Origin: Skermanella sp. TT6
GTDB lineage: Bacteria > Pseudomonadota > Alphaproteobacteria > Azospirillales > Azospirillaceae
DNA: 64,000 bases
Direction: 5' to 3'
Assembly (NCBI RefSeq): GCF_016653635.2
Contig: NZ_CP067420.1
Span: 5,482,001-5,546,000, forward strand
Shown here: positions 8,636 through 17,359 of the stretch, piece by piece
Numbering within the stretch: position 1 is the first letter of the stretch
Layout of the letters: every line of letters starts with the position of its first letter
The notes under the pieces: generated by a model
The model's input: only the letters and a program-made list of their open reading frames with translations
What the model was told of the DNA's origin: nothing
Databases searched by the model: none
Translations under genes and position numbers: made by a program

Positions 8636-8790
8636 CGGATCCGACTTTCTCCGTCCCGTGCGCGGATCGGCACGACAGCGCCTTCGGCCGCTTTCCGGTC
8701 ATTCTCCAGCCCGCTCCCCGCAGCAATTCATTCGAAACCTTACGACGCATACTATTATGTTCAGGTTAAGGGAAATGCCGGCTTTCGCCC

Positions 8791-10443
8791 TCAACTCCAG
8801 CTTTCCACGACGCCCTGGCGCCGGCCGCGCAGCCGGGACGGCGCCACCGGTTCCAGCGGCTTCGGCGTCCAGACCGGAGTCGGCGTCGCCTTGCCGAACA
8901 GCCACCCCTGGCCCAGGGTGACGCCGATGGCGCGGAGGAACTCGCCCTGCCCGGCGGTTTCCACCATCTCGCCGACGGTCTCGATCTCCAGGTCGGCGCA
9001 CAGCCGGACGAGCCCGCGCAGCAGGGTGTCGTCCCGCCGCGACTCGCCGATCCGCTTGACGTAGGAGCCGTCGATCTTGACCCCGTTGATGGTCAGCGCC
9101 TGGAGATACTGGAACGAGGCGGCGCCTGCCCCGAAATCGTCGAGATAGACGGTGAAGCCGCGCCGCCTGACCTCCTGGATCACCCGCTCGGCCCGGACCA
9201 GGTCCCGCAGCCGGGCACTCTCCGTGATCTCCAGCGAGAGCCGGCCGGCAAGGTCCCGGTTCTCGTCCAGCAGGGCCAGCAACAGGCGGATGAACACGGC
9301 GTTCTCCAGCGACTGGCCGGAGAGGTTGACCGCCAGGCGCAGCGGCGAGGCCCCCGGTTCCCTGTCCCTGGCCCGCATCGCCGCGACCGAGCGCGTGCAG
9401 ACGGCGAAGTCGAACTTCTCGATGACGCCGATCTCTTCGGCGAACTGGACGTTCTCGAACGGGCTGGTGCCGTCGGTGAAGCGGGCCAGGACCTCGAAAT
9501 GGTGCAGCGCCCCGGTGGCGAAGGCGACGATCGGCTGGAAGGACAGGTCGAACTTCTCCTCCCGCACGACCGTCGCGAAGTCGTTCATCCGCTGGATCGC
9601 GGTATCGACCATCTGCTCGAACGCCTGGGTCACCGATCCGGGCAGCGCGGCGGACGAACCCAGGGAGGAAAACCGGTTCACCGCGAAGCGGACCGCCTGG
9701 AGCAGCTCGTCCTGACCCAGCCCGCCGCCGAGCGCCATGTCGTGGGTGCTGAGCCCGAGGTCGATGCCGTTGCGGGCCCCTTCCGCCGTGATGTCGGCCA
9801 GACCCTTGCGCAGGATGGTCTCGCCGCCCCGGTGGGTGACGCCGAAGCGGGCTTCCCCCAGCCGGGCCGCGGCATTGCCGTCAACCGCCGAATCCTGCAG
9901 CAGCGTGCTGATCCGCTGTACCAGGGTGCTGCACATGGCCGGGTCGCTCTGCGCCAGGCCGACCAGCCCGGGCGCCTCTACCAGCGTCATGTTGGCGCCC
10001 TCCCCGCCTGCCCGGCGGGCGGCCTCGACGAAGTTGTCGATGCCGGCGAGCCCGGCGCCGGGCTCGCCGGCGGCCGGGAGCGCCGTCAGCACGCAGGACA
10101 GCGATTCCTGCGGACCCGCCAGCCGGCAGGCGCTGAGCGACGCGCGCCGGGTCGCTTCCCGGACGGTTCCCGGGTGCGGACCGGCGGCCGCCATGCGCAC
10201 CTCCAGCGGTCCGGAGCGCCCCTGCGGCCCCAGCGCCGCGGCGAGATCCCGGACCGCCTTCCGGTCCGCCGGGTCGAACAGGTCGAGCCAGTTCCTGCCG
10301 ATCAGTTCATCGTCGCGCCGGTCCGTCAGGGTCGAGGCGGCGCCAAGGGCAAAGCGAATCTCGCCGCGGGCTCCCACCTCGATCAGCAGGTCGGCTGCTG
10401 CGAATGCGAAGGAGATGAACCTCTGCAGTTGGCTTGTCATCAA
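8791..10443 (-). CDS. PAS-EAL cyclic-di-GMP phosphodiesterase
   Basis: The 550-residue protein starts with a PAS-like domain (about 15-75) and has a middle region without a clear assignment (about 140-270). A C-terminal EAL domain (about 290-540) follows. EAL motifs: EVLARF in place of EALLR, AVNLSGQSL, LSLEITES, YLDDFGAGAAS, GVKIDGSYV, EMVE and GQGWLFGK. Metal-binding Glu, Asn, Glu and both Asp of DDFG, the general-base Lys and the last Glu are all present, so it is probably active in breaking c-di-GMP. No membrane segments are seen. It is divergent from the globin/MCP/PilZ receptor gene at 10689, suggesting that it sets the c-di-GMP level this receptor reads (inference). Confidence 0.85.
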   Translation of the reverse strand: MMTSQLQRFISFAFAAADLLIEVGARGEIRFALGAASTLTDRRDDELIGRNWLDLFDPADRKAVRDLAAALGPQGRSGPLEVRMAAAGPHPGTVREATRRASLSACRLAGPQESLSCVLTALPAAGEPGAGLAGIDNFVEAARRAGGEGANMTLVEAPGLVGLAQSDPAMCSTLVQRISTLLQDSAVDGNAAARLGEARFGVTHRGGETILRKGLADITAEGARNGIDLGLSTHDMALGGGLGQDELLQAVRFAVNRFSSLGSSAALPGSVTQAFEQMVDTAIQRMNDFATVVREEKFDLSFQPIVAFATGALHHFEVLARFTDGTSPFENVQFAEEIGVIEKFDFAVCTRSVAAMRARDREPGASPLRLAVNLSGQSLENAVFIRLLLALLDENRDLAGRLSLEITESARLRDLVRAERVIQEVRRRGFTVYLDDFGAGAASFQYLQALTINGVKIDGSYVKRIGESRRDDTLLRGLVRLCADLEIETVGEMVETAGQGEFLRAIGVTLGQGWLFGKATPTPVWTPKPLEPVAPSRLRGRRQGVVESWS

Positions 10444-10688
10444 ACGATCTCTGTGAAACGATTTTGACTCTTCCTTTCCCGATCCTACTTGGAGGTTACT
10501 TCGAAAGGTAAAAACCTTTGTTATACATTTGGTGATATGCGGATCCGGCGATTGAAAACGTTACTTTATGAACCCCGATATAAGACTTAACTTTGCAATC
10601 TAAAGTAATATCGTCAATAAATATTTCATCACTCGATCCTATCCTGGCGTCGGCAGGGGAACGCTTCTCATCGATTTCAGAGGACTTT

Positions 10689-12377
10689 ATGAGCGTAGAC
10701 GACAATGCTAATTCGCGGCTCGCGTCGGACAGCCAATCCAGGCGTCTTGCCGTGTTCCGGCTGACCCAGGCCGACATCGATCTGGTCCGAGAGCAGCGAT
10801 CCTTTGCCGAACAGCGTCTGCCGGCATTGCTGCAGCACTGGCAGTCCCGTTTCGCCGCCTGGCCCGAGATCCAGTCCGCGCTGGCCAACCCGGCCGTCCA
10901 TGCAGTCCGGGTGCAGCACTGGGTCCGCGCCGTGTCCGGCCGGATCGACGACGACTTCATGCGGTCGGCGACGCAGCTCGCCCGGACCTTCTACGAGAAC
11001 GGCGTGCCCGGCTACGCGGTCGCCGTCTGCCACAACGTCGTGATCACCGGCATCATCGAGGAGCTGGGCCTGGAGGCCGGGGGGAACGGTCTCGGCTCGC
11101 TGCTCCGGTCCGGCGACGCGGCCCGCAAGCTGGCGCTGCGCAACGCGCTTACCAAGCTGGCCTGGCTCGACCTGGAATTGCTGCTGGAGACCTACGCCGA
11201 AGCCGAGGCGGAGACCAGGACCGCGGCGCTCCAGGCCATGGCGGAGACGGTGGAGCGGGAGGCCCGCTCGGCGGTCGAACGGGTCGCCATCCATACCGGG
11301 GGCATGGCCCGCGATGCCGAGGGCATGGCGGAGTCCGCGGAACGGGTCGGCGCCAGCTCCCGCACCGTGGCCGCGGCGGCCAACCAGGCGCTCGCCAACG
11401 CCCAGACGGTCGCCGCCGCGACCGAGGAGCTGGCCGCCTCCATCCGGGAGATCACCAGCCAGGTGGCCCATTCGGGCGCGGTGACCCGGCGCGCCGTGGA
11501 GAGCGGCGAGCGCACCCAGGCGACGATCAGCTCGCTGTCCCAGGCGGTCGGCAAGATCGACGAGGTCGCCAAGCTGATCAGCGCCATCGCCGGCCAGACC
11601 AACCTGCTGGCGCTGAACGCGACGATCGAGGCGGCGCGCGCCGGCGAGGCCGGCAAGGGCTTCGCCGTGGTGGCCCAGGAGGTCAAGAACCTGGCCAACC
11701 AGACGGCGCGCTCGACCGAGGAGATCACCCGCCAGATCAACGAGATCCAGAGCGTGACCGCGACCGCCGTCAGCGCCGTCGCGGAGATCGGGCAGACGAT
11801 CGGCGAGATCGACCGGGTGTCCGGGGCGATCGCCGCGGCCATGGAGGAGCAGGCGGCGGCGACCCAGGAGATCAGCCGCAACGTCGCCGAGACCACGGTG
11901 GCCGCCCACGAGGTCTCGGTCCGGATTTCCGAGGTTTCGAGCGAGGTGGTCCAGACGGGCGACCAGGCCGCCCAGGTGAAGGCCGGCTCCAACGAGGTCG
12001 CGGTCAGCATCGACGATCTCCGCCGGGTGCTGGTCCGGGTCGTCCGCACCTCCACCGTCGAGGCGAACCGGCGGCGCGACGAGCGCTTCGACGTGGACGA
12101 ACCCTGCTCGGTCGAATTCGGGTCCGACCGGCGGTCCGCCAGGATCGCGAACCTGTCGGAAGGCGGGGCGATGATCACCGGCGTGACCGGCATCCGCATC
12201 GGCGCCCAGGGCGTCCTGGCGCTGGACCGCCGCGGCGTCCGGGTGCGGTTCGACGTGCTGGACGGCGACGGCGGCGCGCTGCATGTCCGTTTCGCGGCCC
12301 AGGACATGGCGGATCCGCGCTTCAGGGCGGCGTTCGAGTCGATCACCGGGGGGCTGAGGCCGGTCGCCGCCGCCTGA
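10689..12377 (+). CDS. Soluble globin-coupled chemoreceptor with C-terminal PilZ domain
   Basis: The ATG at 10689 is chosen over upstream frames because of a GAGG site just before it. Domains in the 562-residue protein: a protoglobin-like sensor at about 15-170 ([30 protein letters not shown]), a methyl-accepting signalling domain at about 200-450 with the kinase-contact tip [16 protein letters not shown], and a PilZ domain from about 455. The PilZ c-di-GMP motifs are both there: RRRDER at 460-465 and NLSEGGA near 488. No membrane helices, so it acts in the cytoplasm. C-terminal PilZ domains are known in Azospirillum receptors, where c-di-GMP tunes taxis to oxygen. The usual proximal heme His appears to be replaced (the [11 protein letters not shown] segment has Phe where related globins have His), so heme binding is doubtful. 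Confidence 0.9.
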   Translation: MSVDDNANSRLASDSQSRRLAVFRLTQADIDLVREQRSFAEQRLPALLQHWQSRFAAWPEIQSALANPAVHAVRVQHWVRAVSGRIDDDFMRSATQLARTFYENGVPGYAVAVCHNVVITGIIEELGLEAGGNGLGSLLRSGDAARKLALRNALTKLAWLDLELLLETYAEAEAETRTAALQAMAETVEREARSAVERVAIHTGGMARDAEGMAESAERVGASSRTVAAAANQALANAQTVAAATEELAASIREITSQVAHSGAVTRRAVESGERTQATISSLSQAVGKIDEVAKLISAIAGQTNLLALNATIEAARAGEAGKGFAVVAQEVKNLANQTARSTEEITRQINEIQSVTATAVSAVAEIGQTIGEIDRVSGAIAAAMEEQAAATQEISRNVAETTVAAHEVSVRISEVSSEVVQTGDQAAQVKAGSNEVAVSIDDLRRVLVRVVRTSTVEANRRRDERFDVDEPCSVEFGSDRRSARIANLSEGGAMITGVTGIRIGAQGVLALDRRGVRVRFDVLDGDGGALHVRFAAQDMADPRFRAAFESITGGLRPVAAA

Positions 12378-12401
12378 GGGGCGCCAAGGGGCGGGACCGT
12401 A

Positions 12402-12415
12402 TTGACCCAGGTTAA
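12402..12415 (+). promoter_or_regulatory. FNR/FixK-like box upstream of the alcohol dehydrogenase
   Basis: TTGACCCAGGTTAA fits the Crp/Fnr pattern TTGAY-N4-RTYAA. Its centre is about 70 bases before the ATG at 12479. A class II promoter (centre at -41.5) would place the transcript start near 12450, leaving a short leader. A second box of the same type precedes the next gene. Confidence 0.55.
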
Positions 12416-12478
12416 GGGGGGACGCCCGGCGGTCGGGCAGGATGGCGCCCGACTACACGAGCCACGAGAGCGCCCCCC

Positions 12479-13480
12479 ATGAAGGCAATGGTTCTGCAGC
12501 GCCCCGGCGGACTGCTGGTTCCGACAGACCGGCCCGACCCCGTGCCCGGGCCGGGCCGGATCCTGATCCGGGTGCATGCCTGCGCGGTCTGCCGCACGGA
12601 CCTGCACGTGATCGACGGGGAGTTGCCGGACCCCGTCCTGCCGCTGGTCCCCGGCCACGAGATCATCGGCTCGGTGGTCGAGGCCGGCCCCGGCGCGGAG
12701 CGGTTCGCCCCGGGCGACCGGGTGGGGGTGCCGTGGCTCGGATGGAGCTGCGGCACCTGCGCCTGGTGCCTGTCCGGCCGCGAGAACCTGTGCGATCGGG
12801 CCCGCTACACCGGCTACCAGATCGACGGCGGCTATGCCGAGCTGACGGTGGCCGACGCCCGCTACTGCTTCCCGATCGACCCCTCCTATACGGACGCCGA
12901 GGCGGCGCCCCTGATGTGCGCCGGCCTGATCGGCTACCGGGCGCTCCGCATGGCCGGGGACGCGGCCCGCCTGGGGCTCTACGGCTTCGGCGCCGCCGCC
13001 CACATCGTGGCGCAGGTCGCCCGCCACCAGGGACGCGAGGTCTTCGCCTTCACCCGGCCGGGCGACCGGGACGCCCAGGACCTGGCGCGCGACCTGGGGG
13101 CGGCCTGGGCCGGCGGGTCCGACGAGCCGGCGCCCGGGCCGCTCGACGCCGCCATCCTGTTCGCCCCCGCCGGGCCGCTGGTGCCGCTGGCGCTGCGGGC
13201 CGTGGCCAAGGGCGGCACCGTGGTGTGCGCCGGCATCCATATGAGCGACATTCCCTCGTTTCCCTACGAGATCCTGTGGGGCGAGCGGGTCGTGCGGTCC
13301 GTCGCCAACCTGACGCGGCGCGACGGCGAGGAGTTCCTGGCGCTGGCCCCCCGGGTGCCGGTCCGGGCGCGGGTGACGGAGTATCCGCTGGAGCGGGCCA
13401 ACGAGGCCGTGGCGGCGCTCCGGTCCGGCGCCGTCACGGGGGCGGCCGTGCTGACGGTCGGGAAAAACAGGCCTGCTTGA
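12479..13480 (+). CDS. Zinc-dependent alcohol dehydrogenase (AdhA-like MDR)
   Basis: The 333-residue medium-chain dehydrogenase has the catalytic zinc ligands (CAVCRTDLH and PGHEIIG), the structural zinc cysteines (C-GTC-AWC-LSGRENLC) and a nucleotide-binding turn (LYGFGAAAH). The last differs from the usual G-x-G-x-x-G, as in the AdhA-like group. It should interconvert an alcohol and an aldehyde with NAD(P)H in the cytoplasm. It leads a same-strand module with Hsp20, hibernation factor and universal stress protein; its own stop codon lies inside the FNR-like box of the next gene. Similar constellations are known under FixK/FNR control in low-oxygen rhizobia, which suggests a role in fermentation or redox balance during microaerobic stress. 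Confidence 0.88.
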   Translation: MKAMVLQRPGGLLVPTDRPDPVPGPGRILIRVHACAVCRTDLHVIDGELPDPVLPLVPGHEIIGSVVEAGPGAERFAPGDRVGVPWLGWSCGTCAWCLSGRENLCDRARYTGYQIDGGYAELTVADARYCFPIDPSYTDAEAAPLMCAGLIGYRALRMAGDAARLGLYGFGAAAHIVAQVARHQGREVFAFTRPGDRDAQDLARDLGAAWAGGSDEPAPGPLDAAILFAPAGPLVPLALRAVAKGGTVVCAGIHMSDIPSFPYEILWGERVVRSVANLTRRDGEEFLALAPRVPVRARVTEYPLERANEAVAALRSGAVTGAAVLTVGKNRPA

Positions 13481-13490
13481 TCGAGGTTAA
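13477..13490 (+). promoter_or_regulatory. FNR/FixK-like box upstream of hsp20
   Basis: TTGATCGAGGTTAA, matching TTGAY-N4-RTYAA. It contains the TGA stop codon of the alcohol dehydrogenase and sits inside a short inverted repeat (GCCTGC 13471-13476 / GCAGGC 13492-13497). The predicted transcript start for centre at -41.5 is near 13525, before the Hsp20 ATG at 13608. Confidence 0.55.
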
Positions 13491-13607
13491 GGCAGGCCGG
13501 CCGGCGCCGCGGCAGTCTTTTCCGTATGGCGGCGTCGAAGTCCCGCCGGATCAGGAAGCGCTCCGGGCAGGGAAAGGCCCGGACCTCATCCTAAGGAGGA
13601 ACCAACC

Positions 13608-14162
13608 ATGACAGGCACCCTGGAGAAACCGGCCATGAAGACCGAGACCCAGCCTGCGGCGACCGAGGAGAAGGGCGCCGCCGGCCGTGCCAGGCATCCC
13701 CTGCTGAGCCTGCGGGACGAGATCGACCGTTTGTTCGACGACTTCTCTGCCGGCATGATGCGCAGCCCCTTCCGCGCGCGCCTGATGGATTTCGAGCCGT
13801 TCCGCCGGTTCGAGTCCGCGCTCTCGGGAGCGGTGCCCACCGCGGAGATCGCCGAGAAGGAGAAGGAATACGTCGTCACGCTGGAACTCCCCGGCATCGA
13901 CCAGAAGGACGTCGAGATCAGCGTCAGCGGCCGGATGATGACCGTGAAGGGCGAGAAGCGCGAGGAAAAGGAGGAAACGGAAAAGCAGCTCCACCTGTCC
14001 GAACGGCGCTACGGCTCGTTCCATCGCTCCTTCCCCATCCCGGAAACGGTCGATCAGGACAGGATCGCCGCGGCGATGAAGGACGGCGTGCTCACCGTCA
14101 CTCTGCCCAAGACCGAGGCGGCTGCGCGGCCGGCGCGGAAGATCGAGGTCTCGGGATCGTAG
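13608..14162 (+). CDS. Small heat-shock protein, Hsp20/alpha-crystallin family
   Basis: A perfect ribosome-binding site (AAGGAGG) precedes the ATG. The 184-residue protein has a variable N-terminal arm with LRDEIDRLFDDF, then an alpha-crystallin domain (about 80-175): YVVTLELPGIDQKDVEISV and the end-of-domain motif DGVLTVTLPK (A-x-x-x-n-GVL form). The C-terminal I-x-I/V anchor is present as KIEV. It is an ATP-independent holdase that keeps unfolding proteins soluble in the cytoplasm. It sits between the alcohol dehydrogenase and hibernation factor genes and has its own FNR-like box, so low-oxygen stress control is likely. Confidence 0.93.
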   Translation: MTGTLEKPAMKTETQPAATEEKGAAGRARHPLLSLRDEIDRLFDDFSAGMMRSPFRARLMDFEPFRRFESALSGAVPTAEIAEKEKEYVVTLELPGIDQKDVEISVSGRMMTVKGEKREEKEETEKQLHLSERRYGSFHRSFPIPETVDQDRIAAAMKDGVLTVTLPKTEAAARPARKIEVSGS

Positions 14163-14210
14163 CCCGCTTCCCTCCAGTCCCGGCCATGAGCCAACCCTGA
14201 GGCGGATCAA

Positions 14211-14558
14211 ATGAAAACACCACTCAAGATCACCTTCAAGAACCTGGATCCGTCGCCGGCGCTGAAAGCGCGCATCGGCGAGAAGGCCGCGAAGCTGGAG
14301 CGATTCTGCGAGCATATCGTGGCGTGCCGCGTGGTCGTGGAGCGGCCCCACGGCAACCGCCAGCAGGGGAACCTCTACCAGGTGACGGTCGGCATGACCG
14401 TTCCGGGCGGGGAACTGGTCGCCGACGGCGTCCACGAGGACGCTCACGCCGCCCTCAGGGCCGCCTTCGACGCGGCCGTCCGGCGGCTGGAGGACCATGT
14501 CAGGCGCCAGCGGCTGGACGTGAAGCGGCACGAACCGGCGTCGCATCAGACGACGTGA
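14211..14558 (+). CDS. hpf: Short ribosome hibernation-promoting factor (HPF/YfiA family)
   Basis: The 115-residue product has the beta-alpha-beta-beta-beta-alpha layout of the sigma54-modulation/RaiA family: MKTPLKITFKNLDPSPALKARIGEKAAKLERF, then strands CRVVVE and YQVTVGMTV, then a long basic helix (DAHAALRAAFDAAVRRLEDHVRRQ). There is no C-terminal dimerisation domain, so it is a short type. Such proteins bind the 30S decoding centre and idle ribosomes in stress or starvation. It is placed between Hsp20 and a universal stress protein with gaps of 48 and 13 bases, so probably one transcript. A dedicated long HPF may exist elsewhere in the genome. Confidence 0.82.
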   Translation: MKTPLKITFKNLDPSPALKARIGEKAAKLERFCEHIVACRVVVERPHGNRQQGNLYQVTVGMTVPGGELVADGVHEDAHAALRAAFDAAVRRLEDHVRRQRLDVKRHEPASHQTT

Positions 14559-14571
14559 CGGGAGGGGCTCC

Positions 14572-15444
14572 ATGATCAGGAAGATCCTGGCACCGCTGGA
14601 CGGCCGGCCGTCCGACCGGACCTCGCTGGCGCTGGCGTTCGACATGGCCCGGGTGCTGGGCGCCCATGTCGAAGCGGTCTTCCTGGCCATGGACCCGGCG
14701 GCGAGCATCCCGATCATGGGCGAGGCGGTTCCGCCCGAATTCATCGACGAGATGATCCGGGAGAGGGAAGCGGCCGTGGCGGCCGCCGGGCGGGAGGCCG
14801 AACGGTGCTTCGACCGTGTCCGTCAGGCGGCCGGGCTGCCGCTGGCCGGGACGCCCGGCACTGACCCCGGGCAGGCGAGCGCCTGTTTCCACAGGAAGCT
14901 TGGGAATGTCGACCGGACGCTGGCGAGGATGGCCCGGTGCGCCGACCTGACCGTCGTCCCGCCGGACGACCGCGCCGCCCCGGGCGCCCTGGCCAGGGCC
15001 CGCGACGCGGTGCTGTTCGACGCGGGACGGCCGCTCCTGCTGGCCCCCGCGGTTCCGCTCGAGACCCTCGGCAAGGCCGTCGCGATCGCCTGGAACGACA
15101 GCGCCGAGGCGACGCACGCGGTCATCAACGCGATGCCGCTGCTGGCCCGCGCGCCCAGGGTCCTCGTCCTGGTGCAGGAGGACCTTCGCCGGCAGGTCGA
15201 CGGCGCCGTGGATCTCGCGGCCTATCTCGCGTGGCACGGCATCGAGGCCGCCATCGACAGGTTGCCGAGGGTCCCGGAGGAACCGATGGGTCGGGCGCTG
15301 GCCCAGCGCGCCCTGGACCTGGGCGCCGGACTGCTGGTCATGGGCGCCTACGGCCGCAGCCGTTTCCGCGAAATGGTCCTGGGCGGCACGACCCGCCATG
15401 TGCTGGAGAACCCGGTCCGCATCCCGGTCCTGATGGCGCACTGA
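14572..15444 (+). CDS. Tandem universal stress protein (UspA type)
   Basis: Two Usp folds in one 290-residue chain. The first (about 1-150) begins MIRKILAPLDGRPSD and lacks a clean ATP motif. The second (about 165-290) begins AVAIAWNDSAEATHAV and ends with MGAYGRSRFREMVLGGTTRHVL, matching the G-x2-G-x9-G-(S/T) nucleotide motif. It should therefore bind ATP through the second half only. Usp proteins help cells survive starvation and low oxygen; the exact activity is unknown. It is the last gene of the stress module and ends 26 bases before the convergent flbT stop. Confidence 0.88.
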   Translation: MIRKILAPLDGRPSDRTSLALAFDMARVLGAHVEAVFLAMDPAASIPIMGEAVPPEFIDEMIREREAAVAAAGREAERCFDRVRQAAGLPLAGTPGTDPGQASACFHRKLGNVDRTLARMARCADLTVVPPDDRAAPGALARARDAVLFDAGRPLLLAPAVPLETLGKAVAIAWNDSAEATHAVINAMPLLARAPRVLVLVQEDLRRQVDGAVDLAAYLAWHGIEAAIDRLPRVPEEPMGRALAQRALDLGAGLLVMGAYGRSRFREMVLGGTTRHVLENPVRIPVLMAH

Positions 15445-15469
15445 CGGGACCGCGGAGCGCCGGGACGCG

Positions 15470-15940
15470 TCATCTTCTCACGTGCCTGGGCTGGAAGCTC
15501 CTGACGTAGTTCTCGCTCTGCCGGACATGTTCGGAGTTGTTCGTCCAGAAGTCCGGGGTTTCCAGGTCGATGACCTTCCAGAGCATCTTCAGGAGCCTGT
15601 AATAGTTCTTTTGATCCAGCAGCGACTCGACGGCATCGACGTCGAGACCGGCGCCGCGGCGCGAGCCTGCCTTCCGCAGATGATCCTTCACGTTATGCCA
15701 GATCTTCAGGATGTCTCCGTGCTGCCCCTCCCGGGAGCTGCGGTGCCTGATGTAGGTTTCCTGGATGACATAGTAGAAGGTCTGGAGCGTGGTGAGCGAG
15801 CCCGGGTCCTTGATGGTCATCCGTTCCGGCAGGATATCGCACTGGTCGAGCAGCAATATCTCCGAATTGTCGACGAATTGCATCCGGACGCCTTCGATGT
15901 ACAGGACTTCACCTTTCTTGACGGAATATCGAAGCGCCAT
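15470..15940 (-). CDS. flbT: Flagellin synthesis regulator FlbT
   Basis: The N-terminal strand MALRYSVKKGEVLYIEG, the CDILPERMTIKDPGSLT region and the LLDQKNYYRLLKMLWKVI helix follow the FlbT family layout; the 156-residue length is slightly above the usual. In Caulobacter FlbT binds the 5' untranslated region of flagellin mRNA and lowers its stability until the hook is complete, opposed by FlaF. flaF lies 2.2 kb upstream on the same strand, and the flagellin gene has a long AT-rich leader that could be its target. This is the promoter-distal end of the flagellin cluster. Confidence 0.8.
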   Translation of the reverse strand: MALRYSVKKGEVLYIEGVRMQFVDNSEILLLDQCDILPERMTIKDPGSLTTLQTFYYVIQETYIRHRSSREGQHGDILKIWHNVKDHLRKAGSRRGAGLDVDAVESLLDQKNYYRLLKMLWKVIDLETPDFWTNNSEHVRQSENYVRSFQPRHVRR

Positions 15941-15975
15941 TCTTGCTCACCCGGTTCTGGAGGCGGCGGGGACGG

Positions 15976-17310
15976 TCAGGCCGCTTTCCGCGCGACGAAG
16001 ATCATGCCGAACACCGGCTTGCCGGCATTGATGCGAAGCTGCTCGCGGGCGACGGACGCCACCTGGAAGCCGGTATCGTCCAGCACCTCCTGGACGTAGC
16101 TCCGGCGATGGGCGAAGCGGCCAGCTGCGGAAACTTCGTAGTCATCAAGGAAACATTCCTCGACCGAGAAGACGAACAGCCCGCCGGCTTCGAGGACCTC
16201 GGACACCTTCGCGAAGAAGCCGTCCAGGCGGCCGATATAGCCGCACACGTCCGCGGCGACCGCGACCGAATAGGCGCGGTCGATCTCGCCCAGGGACTCC
16301 TGAAGGTTGACGGCCTCGATCTGGTCGTAGACGCGCTTCTCCAGCGCCTTGGACAGCATGTTGCGGGAGATGTCGACGCCTTTCTGGAAGTCGGCGACGT
16401 CGCGCAGCATGAGGCCGGCCAGGCCGGTCCCGCAGCCGAGATCGAGGACGGACGCGAAGCGCGACCGGCCGGGAGCGGCCTTCAGCAGGTAGCGGCGGAC
16501 GAGCCCCGGCACGCGGTACTGCAGCTTCTCGATCAGGTCTGCTTCGAAATGGCTGGCGTAGTCGTCGAACAGCCCCGCCACGAACTCGGGCGGGACGGTA
16601 TCGATCGCCTCGTTCCGGAGCAATGCCAGCATGTGCCTCGACCGGGAATTCGTGGGATCCAGCTCGACGGCGCGTTCGAACGCCGCCGCGGCGTCGGCGC
16701 GGCGCCCGGGGCTGCGGTGCAGGGCATTGCCCATGTTGTGGTACAGTTCCGGCGCCTCGACGAAGGCCAGGGCGCGCCGGCAGACCTCGATGCTGCGCCC
16801 GAATTCCTTCAGGGAATTGAGCGTGCTCGACAGGTTGACCGCCGCATCGACCATGTCCGGATGGGCGGCGAGCACCGTCTCGAACAGTTCGGCCGCCGCC
16901 TCGTGGTTGCCCTGCCCCCGCATCGCGAGGCCCAGGTTCACGTAGAGCTGGGGATGCTGCCCGGGCTCGGAATTGTTGATCGCCTTGACATGGAAGACGA
17001 CCGCCTCGTCGAACATCTGGAGTTTCTGCAGGTGGACGGCGAAACTGTTCAGCAGTTCCCAATCCTGGGGCCTCGACATGACCGCGGTCGCCAGGTCCTG
17101 GACCGCTTCGCCCAGTTCGCCCTGGCGGGCGCGGCAAGCTCCCCGCAGCGCCAGCAGGTCGGCGTCCTCCGGCAGGGCGTCGAGCGCGGCATCCAACAGC
17201 GTCCGGGTCCCTTCCAGGTCGCCGCGCGCCAACAGGATGGCAGCGCGCTGCTTCAGCTCCGCCAGGTCGGCGGGAGCGACCGGATCTTTCAGGGCTACCT
17301 CGGCAAGCAT
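15976..17310 (-). CDS. TPR-repeat protein fused to a class I methyltransferase
   Basis: The start is taken as the ATG at 17310 (MLAEVALKDP) with GGAGAG before it; the longer frame would overlap the DUF1217 gene. About residues 15-230 are tetratricopeptide repeats (ARGDLEGTRTLLDAALDALPEDADLLALRG and similar 34-residue units). About 260-440 are a SAM-binding methyltransferase: SVLDLGCGTGLAGLMLRD, with a following acidic VDIS. TPR-methyltransferases of this form modify proteins or glycans. The place between flagellar genes suggests that it methylates flagellin or its glycan (inference). All motif I glycines are intact. Confidence 0.8.
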   Translation of the reverse strand: MLAEVALKDPVAPADLAELKQRAAILLARGDLEGTRTLLDAALDALPEDADLLALRGACRARQGELGEAVQDLATAVMSRPQDWELLNSFAVHLQKLQMFDEAVVFHVKAINNSEPGQHPQLYVNLGLAMRGQGNHEAAAELFETVLAAHPDMVDAAVNLSSTLNSLKEFGRSIEVCRRALAFVEAPELYHNMGNALHRSPGRRADAAAAFERAVELDPTNSRSRHMLALLRNEAIDTVPPEFVAGLFDDYASHFEADLIEKLQYRVPGLVRRYLLKAAPGRSRFASVLDLGCGTGLAGLMLRDVADFQKGVDISRNMLSKALEKRVYDQIEAVNLQESLGEIDRAYSVAVAADVCGYIGRLDGFFAKVSEVLEAGGLFVFSVEECFLDDYEVSAAGRFAHRRSYVQEVLDDTGFQVASVAREQLRINAGKPVFGMIFVARKAA

Positions 17311-17359
17311 CGATTCTCTCCAGCTCCAGGCCGAACCGTCCGGCGGCCGACGGGGTGTT

